Assembly: GCA_944393435.1 (NCBI GenBank)
Contig: CALYAE010000080.1
Coordinates: 1-34,248 of the forward strand
Direction: 5' to 3'
Length of the DNA: 34,248 nucleotides
Source: an uncultured Clostridia bacterium
GTDB lineage: Bacteria; Bacillota; Clostridia; TANB77; CAG-508
The notes below the pieces were generated by a model. That model was not told the DNA's origin and did not search any database. It saw only the letters and a list, made by a program, of their open reading frames with translations. Below, piece after piece: positions 23,301 to 32,927 of this stretch. The stretch's first letter is position 1. Each line of letters opens with the position of its first letter. A program made the position numbers and the translations under genes.

Positions 23301-26300
23301 TTTTTTAGTGGATTTTCAAATAGTAAATATCCTAAAATTTTTTGATAAAACTCAAGTTGTTTTCCTTCTACACCTAAATATTTATTTTCTGCTTCTACTT
23401 TAGCTTTTCTTAATTCAAAATTATGCTTAATAGTTTCTTGATTTGAAAATTCTTTTAGCTGGTTTACTACTTGCTGTTTTGTTTGTCCTGTGGAAAGTAG
23501 AAGATGTAAACTTACGGTCTGCTCTGGGTTAATGGTAATGGTTCTTCTAAAACTTATAATAGGGTCAGTAGTGTATTTGATTTGTCTGCTAAAGGGAATG
23601 GAATTCTTTACTGCAATTGGAAGACCAAGTTCATTTCTTCCATAAAATTTTTCTTTGTCTATTTCATATTCTACCTCTCCTACTGTTTCATTTTCTGTAT
23701 AAAAACAAGTTCCTAAATAGATTTGTTTTTCTGCCTCATTTTTTGTTCTTCTTGTTACTAAAATAGCTTGTAAATCTTCTAAATATTCATAATTTAAAAA
23801 TAGATTATTAAAAGCTGTATGACTATTGTCCTGTGCTTGTGTAGATAAAACTGGTTCTAAGAAACTGGTAATTTCAATAGTTTGCTTTTCTATTCCAAAA
23901 TTCGTTAGTTCCACTGTTCTTAATTCCACTGGTTCATTTGCTGCAATGGTTGTTTTAAGAACTGTTTCTATATTTCCATCCTGTCTTACAATTTTATTTT
24001 GCTCTGGTGTAAAGTACATGGTATATTTATCTGGATGACTTAAATAACTCATTTTGCTAGCTGACCAAATACGCTTTGTTTTTAAATCCTTGAAAAAGAA
24101 GAAAATTCCTTGTTCTGTGTCTGCGGTTTTTTTGTAACGATTGATGTAAATATCTTGGTACTTACTATATCCCCTTCCTCTACTGTCTGTAATAATGGTA
24201 TATTGATTACTAAATAAACTATTGATTTGTGGCAATTTTGTCTGTGGTTTTGTAATTTCTCTTTGTGTATAATTTTGTTCATCTACATAAGTTCGTTTTT
24301 CTACTTTTTCTTTTTCTTCTTTGGTTATAATCACATTTTCTGGCATACGTTCTTGCAGTAAAATATCTACTGCTTTGATTTGTGGATTTTGCATAAAACG
24401 TTTTTGCAAAATTTGTGCTTTTAATAAGTTATTAATAGCAAGTAAAATTAAGCCCTGATGGTGCGCCATATAGGTTTTAACAACTGCATATTCTTGCCCT
24501 TTTTTTAATCTTGTAGGTGTAAAATCAATCGATTCATAAAAACCGTATTTTTGATACATTCCTTGCTTTTCCATTCGCTTTAAATTCGCAATTACTTGTT
24601 TTGGTTCATCCGGAAGAGCCATAATACTTCCATAAGGCGCTACTACCATTTCATCAGAAAGACCTCTTTTTAGGCCTAACCATGGGATTCCAAATGCTTT
24701 ATATTGATAATTATCTTGCAAATCTTTTAAATGAAAGGCAGATTCTGAAATTCCCCATGGGATATTTAATTTTTTAGTATATTCTTTTTGGCTCATAAGC
24801 ATAAATTTACAAGATTCATCTAATAAACTCCCTGGATATTTCGGAATATTGCTATTTGGCATTAAATATTCAAAAGCAGTTCCTGACCATGAAATAAGTC
24901 CTTTATATTTATTTAAAATAGTCAGTGTTCTACTTAAGTTATACCAATGTTTGACAGGTATATCTTTTTTGGCAATTGCTACTAAACTGGTTTGCCTTGC
25001 TTCTGATGCTAAAAGATCGTAATAAGAGTCTGTTAATTTATTTTCTTCTACATGATACCCAATGGAAAATAGTCTTGCTTGTTCATCATAAAGTTTAGAA
25101 AAATCTGCTTCGTTTATGAGTTTATCTATGATAGGAATCATGGAATCTATTTTAGAAATAAGTTCTTGCGTAACTTCTTCTTTTTTTGTATTTTTGATTT
25201 CTAATAAAAATTGTTTGGTTGTTAGTAAATATCCTACTAAATTTCCACTGTCTACGGAAGAAACATATCTTGGGTTTAAAGGAGTCAACGTTTTTAAATC
25301 ATACCAATTATATAAATGTCCATTCCATTTTGGAAGATCTGCTGTTTTTACTACCATTTTTTCTAAAAGTTTTATGGTGTCATCTAATTTTTCATATCCT
25401 AAATCATAGCTAGAAACTACTGCAAGCATTCCAAGCCCAATATTGGTTGGAGAAGTTCTAAAAACAACTTTTGGATTTCGATCTTCTTGATAATTATCAG
25501 GCGGTAAGAAATTGGTTTTTTCATTTAAATAATCTTTAAAATATTGCCAGGTTTTTTGCCCTAAAGTAAGAAGATAGTCTTGTTCTTCTTTGGTTAGTTC
25601 ATTTAGCTTATTTTCCTGTTGTGTTTCTTTACTAATTGCCCAGAAAATAGCTGGTCCTAAAAGCCAAAGTACACTAAATAGAACAATAAAAATACTGTAA
25701 ATACTGATTGGTATGAAAAACAATACAATAAGCCCTAAAAAACCAATGATGACGTTGGGTAGCATATTAAGATAGTAGGATTTTAAGTCTTTTTTCGCAT
25801 TTTTTTCAGCCTCTTCTGCTGTCATCCATTCTAAAAAATGTTTTTTACTAATGAAAAGACGGTATAGGGTTTTAATAATGGCATTTAGTGAAAAATAAGC
25901 CTTATCTGGCAAGCCTGTTAATGCTAAAACTCCTCTTACAAGGCTTGCTTTTACCCCTGTCATTGTTTTTGCAAAGGTCTTTTGCACCGTTTCTTCCTCT
26001 TTACGAAATACAATACGATTTACAATTTCAAGTACAGTTGGCATTAAAACTGACAAAATTAATACCGTAACAATTGGTCCAATGGAAACTTTGTAAAATA
26101 GCTTTACTATCATTAGAAAAATAAGGCTTATCATTACCATTGGTTCTTGCAAACTTCTTAGTAAATTATCAAAGATTTTATATTTCGATAATGGAGTAAG
26201 GGGATTTTTCTTTTTTTCTCCCTTTTTATTGATAATTGTCCCTGTTAGCCATCTTAAAATTTGCCAATCTCCACGAATCCATCTATGAAGCCTTGCCTTA

Positions 26301-28588
26301 AAACTATTGTAATTTGGTGGATAACCATCCATCAGCATAATATCAGAGGCAAGTCCACATCTTAAGTAACTTCCTTCTAATAAATCATGGCTAAGAACTG
26401 TATTTTCTGCTATCTCTTGATTTAAGACTGTTGAAAATACACAAACATCATAGATTCCTTTTCCTGTAAAAATTCCTTCTTCAAAATTGTCTTGATAGAT
26501 ATCTGATATTGCATTGGTATAGGCATCTTTTCCTCCTGACCCTGCATAAATTTTTGTAAAAAGACTTTTTTGTACTTCTTGCAAAGAAATTCCTACTCTT
26601 GGTTGAATTAGGGCATGTCCGCTAATGACTAGATCTTTTCTTTTATTTAAAATAGGGGTATTAAGTATATGTGCCATGCTACCTATTAATTCTAATCCCG
26701 TATTAAAGCAAAGCCTTGTATCAGCATCTAAAGTGATAATATAAAGAATTACTGGAATTTGTTTAACATCTTCTAATGTATTTGCTAAAAATTCATTTTT
26801 TGTTTTTCCTAAAAGATATTCATTAAATTGATTTAATAACCCTCTTTTTCTTTCCCAACCTAAATAGCATTCCTCTTTTGCATTCCAAGTTCTTTTGCGG
26901 TAAAGAAAATGAAATTTTGGGAAAGTATCATCTGGATACATAGAATTTAAACGTTTTGCTTCTTCTATTCCTGCCTCTATTACTTCTTCATCAAAAGGTT
27001 CTTTTTCATTTTTACCTGCTGTGCAGTCCCCTAAAAGGGCAAAATAAAGATTTTCACTTTGGTTTGCAAAATAATAAGTTTCTAAATTTTGCATTAATTT
27101 TTTTACTTTTTCTTTGGAATTTAAAATGGTAGGTATTACGACAAAGGTTGCCGCTTCTTTTGGAACCCCTGCTTCAAAATCCAATTTTGGAATTGGTTTT
27201 GGTTTCACCAATTTTCCTAAAAGATATTGAAATAGTTGTACTAAGATAGCTTGCAGAGGAATTAGTAGCAAAATTGCTAATACAATTGTTAAAAGCAAAG
27301 AAGAGGTTTGACGGTAAAAATAGATGCTAAGTAAACTTACACTCAAAATTGTTAAAATTGCTAATAAACTAATAGCTATTCTTATTTTCTGATGATTGGT
27401 AAGTACCTTTTTTCTTTTCCCTGTTAACTCCTGCCATAAAATATGGCTTCCTTCTGCTATTAAATAATAGCCAACATGCGTTTTTTTCTTTTGCTTGATT
27501 TTTTCTTTATCTATGTTTTCATAATCTTCTTTTGCATTTTTGGCAAGTAGCAATATCTTTTTGGCAATATATAATTCTGAAATTTTGGTTTTTTTAGCTA
27601 TTTCTTTAATTTTATTTCGATAAAGCACTTTGGTCTGATAATCCATTTTTTCATAAACTTCTGCTGGATCTTGTTTTAAGATATCTTCTACACCATTGAT
27701 TTTCTCGAAAATTTCTATCATACTAATTCGATTTAGATTTTTAATACTGGTAATACAATTTCCCATGGAGATTTTACGAAGTGCAATATCAAAATGCTCT
27801 TTTTTTACTACTTCTGCAATATCTGTTCCCATTTTATTAATTTGTTCTTCTAAAATATTTAAATAAGGATATGCTTTTTTTCCGTATTTTTTAAGACGAT
27901 AAGATAAATATTCAATAAAAGGATACTTCATCTCTCCATACTCTTTTACTTTTGCTTTATATTCTCCTAAATGTGTAAATTGAAGTTCTTCTTTATTTTT
28001 TTGTTCTACTAACCTTTCAATTATATTTTCCACTTTATATTTTTGTATTTGAGAAAAATAAATCTTTTCACAAATTTGCCTAACATTTTCAATTAGAGCA
28101 ATTTGAATAAAAATAGGAATATTCCAAATCTCTTCCATACTTAAATTTTTCTTTTTCTGATAGGCTTGTAAATAACTACTTAATGTTTTTGCTTCTATTT
28201 TACTATCCGTATAATTTACAATCTCACTTGCTAAAACGTAAACTCTGGCAAATCCTTGATCTTTTCCATTGGCTAACCCTAAAAATTGGGTATATTTTTT
28301 TAGGCTCAAATTATTTTTAATAGATTGTACTGTTTCTTCTATAATGTAGTAATTATCTAATAACCATTCTCCTGCTGGATGAATTGGTATTTTTAGTTTG
28401 ATGTGTTCATTTAATAACCCATATACTTGTGTAATGAATTCAAAATTTTCTTTTAGCCTTGGAATAGGATACGTATTTTTATCTGAGTTTGGTTTTAAAC
28501 CTTGATCTGAAGCAATCGTTTCTAAGTATTGTTCTAATTGACTTTGGCTTAAAATTGCACCTTTTCCGCTTAAGGTTCTATATTCCAT
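20347..28588 (-). CDS. Cyclic beta-1,2-glucan synthase-type enzyme (GT84 + glycoamylase-like + GH94), needs a +1 shift at CGGA
   Basis: Giant membrane enzyme, 2746 residues when joined. Order: helical N-terminus (1-400); membrane helices (about 403-460); GT84 transferase (about 475-800) with DADTR (near 616) and RWIRGDW (near 767); more helices (about 815-985); glycoamylase-like domain (about 1045-1370) ending TYMAHHQGL; then GH94-type phosphorylase modules with catalytic GDWNDG near 2426. The zero frame reaches MDDGHVL, meets CGG-A (21070-21067) and stops four codons later. The +1 frame from GGA 21069 gives GSMQNEECRIDGISQSW and ENGGQYTHSS, the conserved end of GH94. Length and order match Brucella/Agrobacterium Cgs/NdvB-type enzymes. 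The ribosome binding site AAGGAG is 13 bases from ATG 28588. The exact glucan product is not known. Confidence 0.88.
21067..21070 (-). other. CGGA recoding site in the glucan synthase
   Basis: Zero frame CAT GTA CTT CGG AAG; shifted frame CTT (C) GGA AGT ATG CAA. The GH94 consensus LGSxxNxECRID is restored across the junction. Several out-of-frame CGGA in this gene (for example near 24606 and 27878) need no shift. Confidence 0.85.
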
Positions 28589-28671
28589 GTTTGAAATTTC
28601 ACTCCTTGTTTTTAATCTGTTTTAAACATATTTTTACCAAAAAGTGAAATTTTTATGCATGTTTACTTAAT

Positions 28672-29384
28672 CTACTCATAAAAATAATCCATAATTCCAT
28701 TATAAATTCCCCAAGCTAATCTATCTTGATATTCATCTGTTAAAAGTTGTTTTTCTTCTTCTGGATTAGATAAAAAACCACATTCTACAATTGAAATTGG
28801 AATTTCTACATGTTTCATAATATACACATTATCTAGTTTCATCGCCACTCTTTTATTTTCTTTTTGAATAGCATCATTTAAATTTGATTGGATACTTTTA
28901 GCTAAATTTGTACTTTCTTCATCGTTTTGTTTATAAAAGCATTGCCAACCATAATACTGACTTTGCGGAATTTTGTTTAAATGGATGGATACAAAAATAT
29001 CTGCTTGTGATTCATTCCCAATTTTTACTCTATTATGAATATCAGAAATTTTCTTTTCTTTTAATGTATTTTTATCTAAATCATAAAGCCCATTTTCATC
29101 GCTTCTTGTTAGAATAACGGTTGCTCCTGATTGTTCTAATAAGGTTTGTAATTTTAGTGCAATTTTTAGGTTTGTAGCTGCTTCTGTTGTTCCGACTGCT
29201 ACTTTGTGCTCCTTCATCTGGTTTTCCGGTGGCCTGCATCTACTACAATGACTTTATTGGATACTGGCAGACTCACTGTTTGTACAGTTTTATTTAAATT
29301 TGCTGTTTGAAAAGTAAAAGCAAATACTGCAACAAGCAAAATTCCTGCTATGATTCCGATTCTCTTTTTATCTAGTATAATCAT
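28672..29384 (-). CDS. cwlD: CwlD-type N-acetylmuramoyl-L-alanine amidase, needs two +1 shifts at CGGA
   Basis: Spore-cortex amidase that removes the stem peptide before muramic-delta-lactam formation. From ATG 29384 (AGGTG 6 bases upstream) the zero frame gives a membrane anchor (about 10-25) and KVIVVDAGH to His52, then CGG-A (29228-29225). The +1 frame adds GKPDEGAQSSS and meets a second CGG-A (29194-29191). Another +1 shift gives GTTEAATNLKIAL and the rest, with DIFVSIHLN and VECGFLSNPEE. Joined length is 236 residues; Bacillus CwlD is 237. Zinc ligands His52, Glu67, His134 and catalytic Glu200 are all present only after both shifts. Without them the product ends right after His52. Confidence 0.93.
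29191..29194 (-). other. Second CGGA recoding site in cwlD
   Basis: Already in the +1 frame: AGC AGT CGG A; shifted again to AGT (C) GGA ACA ACA GAA. Without this second shift the frame ends before Glu67 and everything downstream is lost. Confidence 0.85.
29225..29228 (-). other. First CGGA recoding site in cwlD
   Basis: Zero frame GCA GGC CAC CGG AAA ACC AGA TGA; shifted frame CAC (C) GGA AAA CCA GAT. The break falls between zinc ligand His52 and the next family glycine (DAGHG), so its position has no uncertainty. The preceding codon is CAC, unlike the T-ending codons at the other sites. Confidence 0.88.
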
Positions 29385-29400
29385 AAAAACACCTCATATC

Positions 29401-31014
29401 TTATTTATATGAGATGTTTTTGATTTTATTACTGTTCTTATTTTCTATTTGGTATACAGTTTTGCCATTTTTTATAGTTTCTAAAACCTGTATTGTTTTT
29501 AATTCTTCTTTTTTCTCTTTGAAAGTATTTTGCTTCACCTTAATTAGAGCTGCCTTTTTCCCTTCGGCATTTCTTCCTTTGCTATCTTCTTCAAAGTATT
29601 GATAGGCACTATTAATGGTTACTGCTTTTATGGCATTTATCACATCAATTGCTTCTTCTTTTCCTAGCTTTATTCCACCTTTTGTGATTCTATTTACTGC
29701 ACACCATATCGTTTCCAACATATTTGGCTTTATCACTGGTGCATCTTGGTGAAAAGTAAATAAAATATTATTATCTAAACTACTTTTAGCAGGGCTTATT
29801 CTTTCTGCTCTTGCAAGGCCAAAATTTTCTATGTGAACTTCTCCAAAATAATAGACATGAGCTACAAAGAATGATGGAATGATTCCTAACTTCTTAATTT
29901 GTTTTAATTGATCAAGCCCTAAAAGCTGTCCATGTATTAATACAGGTCTTAAAATACTACCTGTTTTTTCTACTTTTTGTATCATTTCCATATATTGCTC
30001 TACTGCTCGATCTCCATTACAATGTGCCAAGATTTGCATTTGTTCTTTTCTAGCTATAAAAATACTTTCTTCTACCTCTTTATCTTGCATCGTACCATAT
30101 CCAAAATAATCTGTGCTTTTTTCATAAGGAGTTCTCATCCATGCTGTTCTATCTTGTGGGGAACCATCTAAAAATATTTTTATGCCTCCTATTTTGAAAT
30201 GATTTTGATATTGCTTGATATTTTTAGGGAATTTTCTTTTTACTTCTTCTAAGATTGTTTTATCTATATAAGCAATGATATCAATTTGTAATTGATTTTC
30301 CTTTACAATTTCTTGATAGATATCTAGTAATTCTTTACTTAAAAAACCTTCTTGTACAGTTGTAATTCCATAGGAAAAATATTCTTGTTCTGCTTGTTTT
30401 ACCGCTTTTAAAATATCTAAAAGTGGTGGCATTGGCACTTTTTTTAGAGTTTCTATAAAAGCATTTTCTTCTAAATATCCTGTTAATTCTTGATTGATTT
30501 TTTCAATTTTCCCTCCAGCTGGTGGAACTGTGTGGCTATCAATATTCAATAAGTTTAATGCCTTTGTATTTAGGATTCCAGAATGTCCTGATTGATTGTG
30601 AATCAATACTGGATGATTAGGAAGTACTTCATCTATTTGTTCTTTCCTTAGTTTTGTATGACCTTCTAACCTATAAGAGTCAAATCCGTTTGCTATAATC
30701 CATCTATCATTTGGCAAATGATTTTGTATTTGATAGTTTAATAATTGATCTTGTATTTGTTTGATTGTACTGCAATTCTTTAAAGAAACTTGCAAATATT
30801 GATTAGCAACAGCCATAAAGTGACTATGACTGTCGATAAATGCTGGCATCATAGTATTACCATGTAAGTTTATTTTTTTGGTATCTTGGTTTTGAAGTGA
30901 AAAAATTTCTTCTTTTTTACCTATTTTTTTAATCCTATCATCTTGTACTAATATGGCTTCTATTTCCTGATTCTCAAATGAAAGAAAGTCTCCATTATAA
31001 TAGATGGTTTGCAT
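29401..31014 (-). CDS. YtcJ-type metal-dependent amidohydrolase
   Basis: 537 residues of the amidohydrolase_3 (YtcJ) family. Metal ligands are His63 and His65 in MPAFIDSHSH. NQSGHSGILNTKAL, AHCNGDRAVEQY, LIHGQL, TFHQDAPV and TINSAYQYF are further family marks of the TIM-barrel active site. Substrate unknown; relatives are annotated as hydrolases of amide or formamide bonds. AAGGAG lies 10 bases before ATG. It lies between an acyl-CoA synthetase-like gene (17 bases upstream) and cwlD (16 bases downstream), so all three are likely co-transcribed, although the functional link to cortex synthesis is unclear. Confidence 0.85.
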   Translation of the reverse strand: MQTIYYNGDFLSFENQEIEAILVQDDRIKKIGKKEEIFSLQNQDTKKINLHGNTMMPAFIDSHSHFMAVANQYLQVSLKNCSTIKQIQDQLLNYQIQNHLPNDRWIIANGFDSYRLEGHTKLRKEQIDEVLPNHPVLIHNQSGHSGILNTKALNLLNIDSHTVPPAGGKIEKINQELTGYLEENAFIETLKKVPMPPLLDILKAVKQAEQEYFSYGITTVQEGFLSKELLDIYQEIVKENQLQIDIIAYIDKTILEEVKRKFPKNIKQYQNHFKIGGIKIFLDGSPQDRTAWMRTPYEKSTDYFGYGTMQDKEVEESIFIARKEQMQILAHCNGDRAVEQYMEMIQKVEKTGSILRPVLIHGQLLGLDQLKQIKKLGIIPSFFVAHVYYFGEVHIENFGLARAERISPAKSSLDNNILFTFHQDAPVIKPNMLETIWCAVNRITKGGIKLGKEEAIDVINAIKAVTINSAYQYFEEDSKGRNAEGKKAALIKVKQNTFKEKKEELKTIQVLETIKNGKTVYQIENKNSNKIKNISYK

Positions 31015-31031
31015 TTTAACAATTCTCCTTT

Positions 31032-32837
31032 TTAACTTTCTGAAGTGCTTACTCTTAATCCTTTTTGTTTTGCAATTTCTTTTTGAATTTCTTCAAATCT
31101 TTTAATTTTAGCTGTTGTGGTTTTAATCATTGGTTCCTCTGTTAAAATTAAGTTTTTAATATGTTTATAATTAGGAAGTGTGTGATTGATTTGTTTTATA
31201 TCTTTCCAAATCATTTGTTTTAATTCTTCCTTTGTTATTTGTGGGAATTTTTCTTCTACATATTCTTTGTTATATACAATTTTCACAGATAAAACCAAAT
31301 CATCTCCTTTTGGCATACCAAATACCATGCTTTCAGCAACATAAGCAAAATTGTTTACTAAAGATTCTAGTTCTTCTGGATAAATATTTTTTCCATTTTT
31401 TAATACAATCACATTTTTCTTACGTCCTGTGATAAACAAAAATCCGTCTTTATCTAAATAACCTAAGTCTCCTGTATGAAACCACTTTTCTCCATCACGC
31501 TCTTCCATAACTTCTTTTGTTGCCTCTTCATTTTCATAATATCCCATCATAATATTAGGTCCTTTTGCAATAATTTCTCCGATTCCTTTTCTATTTGGCT
31601 CATCAATTGCAATTTCTACATTTTTCATCGGTACCCCCACAGAACCAAATTTAATACAAAATTCATTTTCAGCAGAAAGTACTGGTGAAGTTTCTGTTAA
31701 ACCATATCCTTGTACGGTTAAAATTCCCAAAGCATCAAATCCTTTTGCCACTTTTTTGTCAATTGCTGATGCTCCACTAATAACAAAACGAATATTTCCA
31801 CCTAACCCATCTAAAATTTGTTTAAATACTTTTCTTCTAATATCAATTCCAAAAACTCTTAAGAAGGAAGTTACCTTACTCATGATTTTAACAAGCAATG
31901 TTTTTCCTTGTTTATCAACTTCTGCCATAATCTTTTTATACATAGCTTCTAATAATAATGGCACACAAACAAAAATAGATACCTTATATTCTTTTAAATT
32001 AGATTGAATGTGGCGTAAACCATCACAAAAAACATTCATAACACCTTCTGATAAAAAGAATAGTTGTGCTGTGGAGCCAAAAGTATGGTGCATTGGTAAA
32101 AAGGCTAAATTTACATCTGTATCATATATTTTTTCAATACTTTTTAAAGCATATAAATTAGAAGCAATGTTTCGGTTAGATAACATAACTGCTTTTGAGA
32201 TAGAAGTGGTACCTGAGGTAAAAATAATGCTTGCTAAAGCATCTGGATCAATCTCTATGGTTTCATAGGTTTTATTTCCATTTTCGATTTCTTTTTCCCC
32301 TATTTGCATGATTTCTTGCATGGTAAAAAATTGTGCATCCATTTGCTGAAATTCTTTTTTAAGTTCTGGAACATTTTTTTCTTCTTCATTCATGCAAATA
32401 AATTGTTTTGTTTTGGTAAGTTTTTGTTTGCAAATTTCTTTCATTTGTTCTAAATATTCTTGCTCAAATATAATGGCATCTGTATAACTTCTTGCCATAC
32501 AGCTTTGAATTTCTATCTGTTGCATGCCTTTATCTAAAGGTACTACTACTCCTACTCCACCTAAAATAGTAGTATAAGCAACTACCCATTCATAACAATT
32601 TTTTCCGATAATAGCAATCCTTTTTCCTTGTAGTCCTAAGTTTAATAAACCAGTTCCAAATTCCTTTATTTGCTTCCCAAATGTTTGATAAGTTATTTCT
32701 TCATAAGTTACTTTTTTAACTTGCTTTTGTTTTATTTTAAAGGCAATATTATTCGGAAACTTTCTAATTCCTTCCCAAATATAAGATTTTACCAAATCAT
32801 ATTGGTTAGCTAAATATAGGCTTTGGATTTTTTTCAT
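31032..32837 (-). CDS. AMP-forming long-chain acyl-CoA synthetase-like enzyme
   Basis: About 601 residues of the ANL superfamily. The ATP-binding loop is IIFTSGTTSISKAVMLSNRN near 207-226, with TTSISKA replacing the common TTGxPKG. It is followed by FLPMHHTFG, QGYGLTETSP, FHTGDLGYLDKDGFLFITGR and the C-terminal lysine region ending in TTTAKIKRF. These residues activate a carboxylate as an acyl-adenylate, usually a fatty acid, then transfer it to CoA. The long form with an N-terminal extension resembles FadD15-type enzymes. The start at ATG 32837 is preferred because AGGAG is 8 bases upstream; GTG 32843 is too close. Head of the amidohydrolase-cwlD set. Confidence 0.9.
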   Translation of the reverse strand: MKKIQSLYLANQYDLVKSYIWEGIRKFPNNIAFKIKQKQVKKVTYEEITYQTFGKQIKEFGTGLLNLGLQGKRIAIIGKNCYEWVVAYTTILGGVGVVVPLDKGMQQIEIQSCMARSYTDAIIFEQEYLEQMKEICKQKLTKTKQFICMNEEEKNVPELKKEFQQMDAQFFTMQEIMQIGEKEIENGNKTYETIEIDPDALASIIFTSGTTSISKAVMLSNRNIASNLYALKSIEKIYDTDVNLAFLPMHHTFGSTAQLFFLSEGVMNVFCDGLRHIQSNLKEYKVSIFVCVPLLLEAMYKKIMAEVDKQGKTLLVKIMSKVTSFLRVFGIDIRRKVFKQILDGLGGNIRFVISGASAIDKKVAKGFDALGILTVQGYGLTETSPVLSAENEFCIKFGSVGVPMKNVEIAIDEPNRKGIGEIIAKGPNIMMGYYENEEATKEVMEERDGEKWFHTGDLGYLDKDGFLFITGRKKNVIVLKNGKNIYPEELESLVNNFAYVAESMVFGMPKGDDLVLSVKIVYNKEYVEEKFPQITKEELKQMIWKDIKQINHTLPNYKHIKNLILTEEPMIKTTTAKIKRFEEIQKEIAKQKGLRVSTSES

Positions 32838-32883
32838 AGACACTTCTCCTCATTTTTCTTTTTGTTCATTTTAACATATAAAA

Positions 32884-32914
32884 AATGGATAGTCTATTTA
32901 CCTGACTATCCATT
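32884..32914 (-). terminator. Intrinsic terminator of the GGDEF gene
   Basis: AATGGATAGTC (32884-32894) and GACTATCCATT (32904-32914) are perfect 11-base arms with a 9-base loop. The minus strand continues in T. Confidence 0.88.
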
Positions 32915-32927
32915 CTAAGTTGTCCTT

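Noticed and set aside
24082..24282. Minus-strand 66-codon frame inside the glucan synthase
   Set aside because: It lies in another frame of a well-supported large gene and resembles no family.
28589..28671. tRNA-like gene that could decode CGGA in an intergenic gap
   Set aside because: This and the other gaps were read for cloverleaf arms and a TTCGA-type T loop; none was found. The decoding tRNA, if any, is outside the window.
5227..29228. Sequencing or assembly indels as the cause of the six frame breaks
   Set aside because: Random errors would fall anywhere, mostly in the many homopolymers of this AT-rich DNA. Instead all six are an extra C directly before GGA creating in-frame CGGA, and no break of any other kind was found in about 30 kb of coding sequence. 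Raw reads remain the decisive test.
5227..29228. Simple codon reassignment of CGG to another amino acid
   Set aside because: Reading CGG as any single residue keeps the frame that stops within a few codons; only a +1 move recovers the downstream homology.
5227..29228. prfB-like programmed frameshift with upstream Shine-Dalgarno and stop codon
   Set aside because: No stop codon sits at the shift point and no common GGAGG-like element precedes the six sites; only CGGA is shared.
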